In this document: piece by piece, positions 55,064-64,000 of the stretch
Numbering within the stretch: position 1 is the first letter of the stretch
How the letters are laid out: each line of letters begins with the position of its first letter
NCBI GenBank assembly: GCA_032164245.1
Contig: JAVMKO010000003.1
Coordinates: forward strand, 141,969,259-142,033,258
Origin: Sternotherus odoratus
Lineage: Eukaryota; Chordata; Testudines; Kinosternidae
Direction: 5' to 3'
DNA length: 64,000 nucleotides
The notes under the pieces: generated by a model
The model's database searches: none
Told to the model about the DNA's origin: nothing
The model's input: only the letters and a program-made list of their open reading frames with translations
Position numbers and translations under genes: made by a program

Positions 55064-55996
55064 ACTAGCGAAAATACCCGGCGTTGCTCGGGTCCGCCGG
55101 AGGTGGGGAGGGGGCAGAGAGCTGAGCGAGTGCGGGGTCCGTTGGAGGGAGGAGGGGGCAGAGAGCAAACCTGACACCCCCACCTCACCCCCCCGACCAA
55201 ACCCGACACCCCCACCTCACTTACCCCTCAACCAACCCCGACTCACATTTTCACCCCCCCACCCAAACCCAACACCCCCACGTCACCCCCCTACCAACCC
55301 CAACACCCCCTGACCAACACCCACACGTCACCCCCTGTAGACCAAACCTGACACACCCACCCCACTTCCCCCCCAACCAAACCCGACACCCCTACCTACC
55401 ACCACAAACAAACCCGACACCCACACCTCACTTACCCCTCGACCAACCCCGACCCCCCTCCTCACCCCCCCAACCAAACCCAACACCCCCACCTTACCCC
55501 CCCCACCAACCCCAACACCCCCTGACCAACCACAACACCCACACCTCACCCCTCACCCACCCTGACACCTTCCCACCCCCCCAGACCAAACCCAACACCC
55601 CTACCTCACTTACCCTCCAACCAAACCCAACTCGGGTCCGTCGGAGGTGGGGAGGGGACAGAGAGCTGAGCGAGTGCGGGGTCCGTTGGAGGGGGGAGGG
55701 GGCAGAGAGCTGAGCGAGTGCAGGGTCCATTGGAGGGGGGTATTATGACATCATAACTGTCACAGAGAACAGCAGCTGCCCAGCTGATGTGATTGGCCTT
55801 TAAATATTTTCACTCCTGGGGGGCATCAGAGATGAGATTTGAAAAATTTTCGACTCTTACCCTGATTAGGACCCTAAGGCCTCTAACTGTACCAAATTTC
55901 AAGTCTCTAGCTCAAACGGTGTGGAAGGAGTAAGGGAATGTACATACACGCATACATACACGCATACACCATTTGACTTTTATATATATAGATAGA
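55064..55996 (+). mobile_element. Interspersed element of the ccggcgttgctcggg type with C-rich minisatellite
   Basis: The head aaaatacccggcgttgctcg and the tail with ccaaatttcaagtctctagc, catacacgcatacac repeats and tttatatatatagatag match a widely distributed repeat form known from many animals. Its class (LINE-derived or other) I cannot settle. The head word tcgggtccg(c/t)cggaggtgg recurs at 55625, bracketing a C-rich array. Confidence 0.55.
55160..55740. repeat. C-rich minisatellite
   Basis: Irregular repeats of accaaacccgacaccccca and cctcacttacccc words, then gggaggtgg/ggggcagagagctgagcgag copies at 55110, 55650 and 55690. Unit length varies from about 30 to 60. Confidence 0.75.
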
Positions 55997-56412
55997 TTAT
56001 ATTGGGTGAAATTCAACCCTCTACAGAAAGCTATCCTACTTTATGGCTTAGGAGCAAATATAATCCTATAGTAACCAGCCTGAGTAGTTGAGTCAGGTAC
56101 TGGATGGATGCCCAGAGGGAAGAAATCCTTGCTTTAAACCACAGAGGGGTTGTGGATCTGCATTGTGAAGGCTATAGACCAGTCTGACACCTTCTCCCAG
56201 AAATCTGCCTCTAATGCAGAAAAGGGGTTGGGCCATAGCCCAGGTGGCTGCCCTGGGCTCTGTGGCCTATAACTTTGAATATTTCTGATGAGCAACCAGA
56301 TGGGGAAGTGGATGAGAGCTGACAAGTAGAGCTGGTTGGAAATTTTTCAGCTAAATGATTTTTTGTTGGAAGTTGCCATTTTGTCAAAACCAAATTAGTT
56401 TCTGGAAAAGGG
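55997..56412. other. Noncoding DNA
   Basis: Nothing recognised. Confidence 0.4.
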
Positions 56413-56421
56413 TCAACAAAT

Positions 56422-56506
56422 TCCGACGAAGTGGGTATTAGCCCATGAAAGCTTATGCTTCAATACTTTAGTTAGTCTTTAAGGTGCCACAGGACTCTTT
56501 GTTACC
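56422..56506 (+). mobile_element. Target-primed repeat, short copy C
   Basis: An 85-bp insert with gaagtgggtattagcccatg and aaggtgccacaggactcttt, the family words, flanked by a 9-bp duplication tcaacaaat (56413-56421 and 56507-56515). It lacks the final ctacc/ctctgattctt tail of copies A and B. Confidence 0.7.
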
Positions 56507-56979
56507 TCAACAAATGTCTTGTTTCCAAAAAAATTGGAGAAAAAAGTTTCAATGTTGAAATATCCTGTTTTGAAAATTTTTCATTAAAAAATATGGTTTT
56601 TTGATTCAACACAATTTTTTGTTTTCAAATGTATACCGGTTATAGTAAACAAGCCCTTAAAATTTAAAAAGTTGAAATTAAAATGAAACGTTTCAAAAGC
56701 AGTGAAACTAAATGTTTCAGTTGACCCAAATTGAATTTTTTTTATTGTTGGTTCTCAGAAATGTTGGAGATTTTGAAAATTTTCTCAGAGCTAGAAAGCC
56801 ATTTCCCATTTCAGTCACCAAATCCCATCAAGCTACCTACAAGGAACCCTAAGATGTTCAAGAAATCTAGGGAGAAGTGGACTATTCTTATTCCAGAGTT
56901 CTTGGGAAAGACTGTTGATTCACAATGGTTGTCTCCAGATTATAACCACTGAAACCCCTGTAGGTCTAATTTTTTAAGT

Positions 56980-57135
56980 GAGCTGATTTAATTGTGCCTC
57001 AGTTTTGAGTGTCCAATTTGAGGTACCTCAAAAGGACCTGAATTTCAGAATGCACCTAGTACCAACCCTTTGAAAAGGATGCTACTTTAATATGTCTCAA
57101 GTTGGGCATCCAAAATTGAGGAACTTTTGAAAATT
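56980..57135. repeat. Possible small MITE
   Basis: gtgcctcagttttgagtgtc near 56995 and a mirrored gcatccaaaattgagg near 57107 form a weak inverted pair resembling a minor sauropsid repeat. No duplication found. Confidence 0.35.
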
Positions 57136-58265
57136 TGAGTTATATAGCCCAGAAAGACAAATATCTCAAATTTTCCTCCGTATGCAAAATCGATGTTACA
57201 GTGTCAAAACTAATTAAGAGATGGTTCTGTCTATCTTTGTCTTCACCCTCACAGATTAAATTACCAGTGTGGTCACAGCCAAGGCCTCTCTTAGGTCTGT
57301 CCAGGTACAACCCTGATTAAATTTAAAAGCTATGTGTATATCATTAATAATTCAGAATGTGTTGCTGCTTGAAAATTCATTGAACGAATGATTTATAGTA
57401 ACCATAACTGTTTGGTTTAGAAGAAGCAATGTACCTCTCTTTCTAGATAAGTCTAAAACAGACAGATTGGTATGTCATAGATCAAAAGTCTTTTGTACAA
57501 TAGTTAAATGTTACTGTTGTACATGTGAAAAGCAAAGCCTATGAAAATTTCATGTTTAATTCATCTGTTTTGAATTAAAACTGAATGAAATTTCTTTTCA
57601 ACTGCTTAGAGTGTTAATTCACTACAATTTCATTTCAGTAAGATCGACTAAAAATGTTTTGTGGTGTCATTTTATATAATCAGTCTTTTTTATCTGGTTT
57701 CTTTCTTGGCAAGTAAATAAATATTTTAAATGTAATTGGTTTAATTATTTGCATCGAACAACTTTATGTTAAGCTTCATGTCATGTCACATTTTTTCCTT
57801 AGTATATTTTTTTACAAAATCTATTTTAATTGTATATAGAACTCTCCCAAAATAATTATTGGCTCTGCTCTGTGATAGAAGAGGCAGTGCTATTGTTATG
57901 CTCTCAACCATTACTATTCATACACTCTGACAATGAGCACTCTTTTCTACATTGGTATTCTTCCACCTATTTTAAGAAAACGTAGTTCATGTTAAAATAA
58001 ATAATGCCACAGCATTTTATTAGCTTATTTATATGTTCAGTGATGTAAACTGGAAACAGATTCAAAATCTTGCATATTTATAACAAATGCATTTCATTAC
58101 CCTTACACCTAAACTACTTTATTCCAAAGAATATTCTACAGTGGAGGTAACCAAGGGGGTTTCTATGGTTCTATAGCAAATGAGGTAAAGAGCATGTGCG
58201 GGGGGGGGGGGAGGGGGGAAGGGGGTAACTGGTTTCTCAGTAGGGAGGAGTTAGGCCTCAAGTAT
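57136..58265. other. AT-rich noncoding DNA
   Basis: No repeat ends or genes. G-runs lie near 58199-58215. Confidence 0.4.
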
Positions 58266-58269
58266 TCTT

Positions 58270-58510
58270 TCCACCATGATCCTATAGGACATATCTATGC
58301 TGCTATCAGGTGTAGATATACCCAAGCTAGCTTTGATCTAGCTAGATAAAAATTAGCTCAAGTAACAATAGCAGTGAAACCAGGGCAGCACATAGTGACA
58401 TGGACTAGCACCTTGAGTATATTTGCCCGTGTTCCAGGAGTTTCACCATTACTGTTACTCAAACTAGCTAGATCAAAGCTAGCTCGGATATGTCTACAAG
58501 GCAGCAATCT
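58270..58510. mobile_element. Palindromic MITE
   Basis: The arm aagctagctttgatctagct (from 58324) is matched by the reverse complement agctagatcaaagctagct (ending about 58485), and the outer catatct/agatatg words pair as well. No duplication was confirmed. Noncoding. Confidence 0.55.
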
Positions 58511-58890
58511 CACCTCCCGATTTCAGTGTAAATATATCTATAGTGGGGTAGATGGATGGAGAAAGCCAGCTACCAACAGCCTTCTTTACAGCGGAGCCCA
58601 GTGTTGCATCCTCTCCTTATATTTGCTGTTTGTGCTTTTGCAAAATTGCCTCTTGAAGATAATATAATGCACAATATCCCTTTCAGATTGTATTTTTTCC
58701 AAACAGATTATTTTGAAATGTTTTTCTTTTGATCTTATACTTTTTCCTACTATAAAAATCCTGTGCTCATGTAACATTCCTTCCCTCTTTTCTTTTCATA
58801 CTTGCATCCTCTGAAAATAATGGTGCTTGGACACCGGTATTAGATCAATATATGATTGTTGCTTTTCTTCTGTTTTGCTCATTTCAGATG

Positions 58891-59145
58891 CGACAAAGTC
58901 TCTTGTAGCACCTTATAGACTAACAGATTTTAGGCATCATGAGTTTTCATGGGTTAAGACCCACTTCATCAGATGAATGTTGTGGAAATCTCCAGAGACA
59001 GGCATAAATATTCAGGCAAGAAAGCAAGGTAAATTCAATCAGTAGGGGTGGTGAAGCCCACTTCCAGCAGGTGATCTGGAGGTGTGAACACCCAGAGAGG
59101 AGAAACTGCTTTTGTAATTGGTGAGCCATTCACAGCTAATATTAC
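58891..59145 (+). mobile_element. Target-primed repeat, copy D
   Basis: Flanked by an 11-bp duplication catttcagatg (58880-58890 and 59146-59156). It begins cgacaaagtctcttgtagca, again the inverted-head word, then caccttatagactaacagat and gggttaagacccacttcatc as in the other copies. Its 3' part is of a related but different subtype. Confidence 0.7.
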
Positions 59146-59156
59146 CATTTCAGATG

Positions 59157-59589
59157 GTAACTTTTTGCATAAAAACAAAAAAACCTCCTCGACTATAATA
59201 GTAAAAATTATAATTAACACTATCTAGCTCTTATGGAGTACATCCATCCATCATTCTACTGTACTATACTATTCACCTCGCAAGATTACCTTTCCACGTA
59301 CACACTGTTTTACTTTGTTATTAGATTAAGTCTTTAATAAGATATGGTTCGTCTAGGAGGCAAAGCCAGGTTTGAAGTGTGGCTGTGCCATACAGTAAAA
59401 ATATTACTGTGGGTCTCTGTGTGCAGTGTCTCAATATCTCCAAGTTGGTATTTGTACATTTTACCTGTAAAGATTTTTTCCTAACTCTACCAGCCCTGCA
59501 AACCCATCCTGAACCCTGAAAGTCAAGATGAATTATTTCCCTCTTGAGAATCATCTGCTGGCCAAACTGTCCCTTCTTTTCCCTATACA
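59157..59589. other. Noncoding DNA
   Basis: Nothing recognised. Confidence 0.35.
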
Positions 59590-60055
59590 GCCTCATCAAA
59601 AGCTACAGGGGTTGCACAGGTGTACCTCAGGATATAGTTTGGCCTCCAGGGCCTTTTTTTTTTTCCTGGTGGTCATGCGAAAGCAGTCCTGGGTCTCAGA
59701 TCACAGTGTGAGTTAGCAGATGCAGATTGATCGAAAATCTAGGTCTTCTAGGCATTGCCATCTAGCTATGCTATGTGGGTGTTTGTGATGCTCATACATG
59801 TCTTCACTCTCCAGTCTATGGCAATGCCAAACAACAGTGAAGATAAAATTCAGCCCTGTTTCATGCCATGGCCTATTGTCTGGTTTATTCACTCTTCCAG
59901 AGCACTTTGCATTGATGATGTTGACGAGTTTAGCTCAGATTTCAGAGGATTGAAGAATATTCCACAATGTATGTCTGGGCAGGCTGTCAAATGTCTTTTG
60001 AAAATCAATGTAATTGATGAAGAGGGGTGTGATGCTTCCCAGGGGCATGCTGAGT
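59590..60055 (-). pseudogene. Non-LTR reverse transcriptase remnant, 3' part (minus strand)
   Basis: Minus-strand translation from about 60010 downward gives a decayed LINE RT: a D-F-x-K-x-F-D block (IDFQKTFDSL), then HTLWNIL, and farther on AIDWRVKT and EDLDF near the place where the [FY]ADD site would be. Many stops and frame changes are present. It continues upstream at 61140-61640 after an insertion. An RTE/jockey-like origin is likely; family unresolved. Confidence 0.6.
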
Positions 60056-61139
60056 TCTGAGGCACCTCGCTACCACTTCCTTTAGGTACAGGGAAGCTAG
60101 TCTGTGCCTGATGTGAATCAGCTCCCAAACTCCAATGGCCAGTGGCAACACAAGCCCTCCTCTCTAGGCCTCACAGGCCCTGCTGACACTCTGCATGTTA
60201 ACATTAGGCCCACACCAACCCTCTAGCCCTCTGAGCATCTTCATGGAGTGTCCAAGCCCTGGTGCCCTGGATACTCCCAGGATCCACCGGTCCACTGCAT
60301 CCAAAGAAACAGTATACAATACAGTTTCACCTCAGATCACCACTCTGCTTAACTTACAGTACTTGGGTATATTATTAGTGAAATCAAGTATAAGTTTACT
60401 TAACAAAGCATAGAGATTCAAGCAATAGCAAATTGAAGTATTGGAAACAAATGCTTGTATACAAGATAAGATCATAATACTCAATTATGGCCTAGAATTA
60501 ATGCACAAGATATTCTCATGTTTAGTAGTATATTGCTCACCCAAAATTCTTGCAACACTTGACAGCTAGACTGTCTGTGACCCTACTTTCATGAGACATG
60601 CACTCTGTCAGTTTTTCTCCTAGCTGAAGGATTCAATGGGAATTCCAAAATATAGCAGACCAATCCTCAGTCTTTATTCATAATCAGGACACTTCCTTGC
60701 TGTTTGCTTCTTCCTGTATATTTTCTCCTTGTAGGTTATGCAGTCTCTCAGTTTGCGCCTTGCTCAGTGTGCAAATATGCATACAGGGTGAGGCATACAA
60801 TACACAAATGGCCAGACAGGGAGATAGGTGTCTGTTACCTCCTGCCAGAAAGGAATATCTTGGTATGTCACCACCTGGTGACCTGCCTTAACTCCTAGAC
60901 CGTAAGAGCATAATTTTTGATATAGATACATATATCCTTAAATATTATTCATCCATGCGCTTTGCAATGATTATGATGATGAGTGGGCTCTTGACTTTTG
61001 ATAGAGACCTCATATGCCATCCCTCAGAGACAGATTATGCAGATATGTGACCCAGGGATACCTGTAGAACCTTATGCACCCCTCCCCCCCCCCAATGCCT
61101 TTGCCAGTTGGCACCCAGCAGGCTCTGGGTCACAAAAGG
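60056..61139. mobile_element. About 1.1-kb insertion inside the LINE, class unclear
   Basis: It separates two parts of one LINE reading order. The sequence has LTR-like features (GC-richer edges, cagcaggctctgggtcac near the right end, C10 run near 61082), but I found no matching ends or duplication. Boundaries are approximate. Confidence 0.4.
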
Positions 61140-61640
61140 AGCTTGCAATTCTATACATTGTTCTGTGATGGCTTAGTGTGAATATCTGATGTACACAGGA
61201 TATACAGTTTAGTGTGAATATCCGACGTACACAGGATCTCTCTAGGCCTGAATCTGGACTATTCTTCTCTAAGGTTTGCATCCATTCCCTCTTTCATGCT
61301 GTGCAGTATCACACTGCAGAAAGCTTTCCCTGCAGCAGAGAATAATGTAATTCCTCTCCAGTTGTTACAGTCAGTAAGATCACCCACCCTTTTTGGATAT
61401 TCTGATAAAGATTCTGTCTTTCCACTGGTCAGGAGGGATCTCTTTTTCCCAAACTTCATCGAACAGTTCTGTCAGTTTCATTAGGATGGTTGTATCAAGT
61501 ATTTTAGCATTCCTGCTGTGATGTGATCATCTCCTGCCACTTAGTTTCTTTTCTGTTTTTGGACTGCAGCCTGTACTACTGACATTTCTGTTGAACTTAT
61601 GTTAATGTCAAGCTGATCAGGTTTGCATGTTTCATCAAAC
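61140..61640 (-). pseudogene. Non-LTR reverse transcriptase remnant, 5' part (minus strand)
   Basis: The minus-strand open piece 61459-61259 contains DCNNWRGITLFSAAGKAFCS and MDANLREE, the early RT blocks of RTE/jockey-type LINEs. Just downstream a 36-bp segment is duplicated in tandem (tagtgtgaatatctgatgta and tagtgtgaatatccgacgta, 61176-61240), duplicating the next few codons. Upstream, 61470-61640 continues the frame with stops. Confidence 0.7.
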
Positions 61641-64000
61641 TGATGCTACCTCAGTTGTAAGCATTGTTCTATCTTTGCTTTTTATTGGCCCATGTTCTGT
61701 TTTGTAATTTCCACACAGGGTTCTAGTCACATAAACAACTCTGTGGTTTCCTATCACTGCAGCAGCTTCAGCTGCTCGATCTTCAACATGTCCCCATGTA
61801 TCTTTCCTTGTGTTGTTTTTCACTGCTTTGTCGGCTTTCTTATACTACTCCATTGCCTTTTCTAATAGTTGTTGGCCTTGGCATTCATATGTTTTCCTTT
61901 TGGTACTCCCACCCCTTTTTTTTAGCCTCCAGCATCATCATACATCTAGCTCATGGTGAGTAAGGGCAGGGCTAGAACCTAACCAAATTGATAACTCACT
62001 AGCAGCTAGCAAACAGAGTAACTTCTAGCACTAAGAACAAGCAGAAGCCATCCCTCTCCACACTCTGGCAGGCGAGAGCCAATCAATCAGCCAATCATTG
62101 ATGACTCTGTCATCAATGGCAGTGGGACAGACTCCATTACCTGGATGCTGTGTGAGATAACCCACCCCCTCACACAATCAGGGGAAGGGCGAAAGGGAAC
62201 AAGAAAGGAGCAGCACTTTCTCCTCTCCCTCTCTCATATACACACCCTGTTGGAAGGGAGAGGGGGAGATGAACATTGTGTTGAGACCTACTGTTAAATA
62301 CACCAAATGCAAAATGCTTCCCTCTTCAAAACATTTCTTAGGTTAAATTACATTAGTATAAGCCAGACATGAAAAATGTGACATCTTAAAACTCTGAAAT
62401 GTAAACCAGCAGTGATATTTTCATCTTGAACAAACATTATTTTGATCCATTCTCAACTTTTTTTTAATCTTTCTGACTCTGAAGTATTTACAGTCAAATT
62501 CCAAAGGAAATATTAATTCTAGGCATGAGAGAAGAAAATGCTATTTTTACAGTTGCAGACAGTCTATTCTGTTGTTGTTGTCATGTTTGTTCTATCAATA
62601 AACTGTGGGTTTATTTGTGTAATTCCTATTAACGTTAGCATAAATCCCCTATTCAGTGTTGGGTAACTAAACCTTTTAGTCTTCAGTGGGTATCTTTTCA
62701 TGATTGCACTTTGAAAATATTCAGAGTTTTTCCTTTGCTGATACCAGTTGAAACCCTGTATTTGGTTTGACTCCCCCATGTTAAATTGTGTAGACCCAAA
62801 GTAAAATGTTCACAATACAGAGGAATAGAATGAAATTAAATTCTAGACTTCAATCCCAGTTATAAAGCTTTAAAATTCCTTTTATTATGGAAACATCATT
62901 CACAGTTCTGTACTTCACTTGAGTTTTGCACGTAAAGCAAAGATTCAATTATTTTGTTATATTTGAAGACTGCAGCATTTTCTCTCCAAAATTACACATA
63001 CTTTTTGGGCACAGATTTAATTTTCTGAGAATTTAAAAGTACATCTGGTAATTAGTTTGAATTAAAATTATGCATGAGTCCTTTGAGAAATTTAGCACAC
63101 TGCGTCAGATGTTTTTTGTCCCAAATGATCTTATTAATGGAATAGCACAGATTCTTCAGACTTCTCATATAGTTAAAACTCACCGAAATCATGTGCCCAG
63201 GCTAGATTTGAAGGGTTTTTTTTTTTTTAGCATTAATGGTAATTTTTTTGTTTGCTATTCTTCACCACTGAAATTTGGTAAGAACTGCTCCCTTCCAAAT
63301 GGCTGACATTTTTCATTGCTCACAATGGGACTGAAGTCACAGTGGCCCTCAGCAGTGGTGCACTCTTTCAAAAAGGCTATTGCTTCCCATTGTTCCCAGT
63401 TGAAGTGAAACTAAACTGTCCGCAGCTAAAACAGACAACATAGGGAGTTGGCAAACTATTTTAGCTCTGTCCTGTTATCACACTGTGAGGGAACAAAAAT
63501 TAGCAACTTAATTTGTCTTTAAAAATCAGTTTAATCTAGTTACAAACACTATTATGCAGAAATCATAATTGTAGATATACTGCATGGTGTCACTAAAGGG
63601 CAGAGTGAAGGTTATGTGGGTTCCATAAATGTACTTTTCTATGCCTTAATATGCTTGGATTTAATTTAAATTGAACCTTAATTCTGAATTCTTGGATTTG
63701 TAAATCTTATTTCTGGAATAATTGCAACAGTCTTGTAACACATTTATCCTGAAATCACTGATATATGTACTCTTAACCTTAACTCCAGTTTAATGTAGCT
63801 TTTATCTGGGAATTGTTAATGGGACCAGTACTGCAGAAGTCCAGTACGTCAACATTGACAGAATCCTGACTTCTTTCTAAATATAAAGAACATTTTTACT
63901 AGTTTATTCTAAAAATAGTCCAAATCTATAAAGTAGGAGAAGCTGTGGAAATGTTTGACAAAAAACTAGTCCTTTAATCTCTTTAATTCTACTGTGAAAT
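61641..64000. other. AT-rich noncoding DNA to window end
   Basis: About 2.4 kb with no recognised transposon ends, coding motif or RNA gene. A T-run lies near 63217-63228. Confidence 0.45.

Overview
This is eukaryotic, vertebrate-type intergenic DNA, and I found no host protein-coding exon, tRNA or rRNA gene in it. The repeat mix points to a non-avian sauropsid, most likely a turtle: CR1 LINEs dominate, with a near full-length DIRS-type tyrosine-recombinase retrotransposon, a young gammaretrovirus-like provirus, several hAT and Tc1/pogo-type non-autonomous DNA transposons, old MIR/L2-like fragments and solo LTRs. The turtle call is inference from repeat content; no species marker is present.

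Layout. 1-6.2 kb: a hAT MITE, a minus-strand CR1 split by an LTR-like insertion that itself holds a CR1 3' end, and a TA-flanked MITE. 6.2-12.2 kb: one DIRS element with inverted termini, internal complementary region, a Gag-like ORF and a reverse transcriptase/RNase H/methyltransferase-like/tyrosine recombinase ORF, all damaged by a few nonsense codons and frameshifts. 12.2-16.2 kb: plain AT-rich DNA with one candidate conserved noncoding element. 16.2-24.0 kb: a complete provirus on the minus strand (LTR, tRNA-Pro-type primer site, gag, pro, pol, env, LTR) with a 4-bp target duplication and LTRs that differ at only about five positions. 24.1-25.7 kb: a hAT-type element, with 8-bp target duplication, filled with three different minisatellites.

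25.7-41.6 kb: nested solo LTRs (29.75-31.23 kb), more hAT MITEs, CR1 fragments, an LTR inserted into an L2/MIR-like element, and two copies of a target-primed repeat with inverted 5' ends. 41.6-48.2 kb: mostly single-copy noncoding DNA. 48.2-55 kb: MIR, pogo-like MITEs (one nested in another), CR1 reverse transcriptase remnants and an LTR-retroelement integrase remnant. 55-64 kb: a C-rich repeat element, small MITEs, a decayed minus-strand non-LTR reverse transcriptase broken by an insertion, then featureless AT-rich sequence.

The genes do not form a pathway. They are independent selfish elements in various stages of decay, and the main interest is how they are stacked in each other and what the precise insertion footprints reveal.
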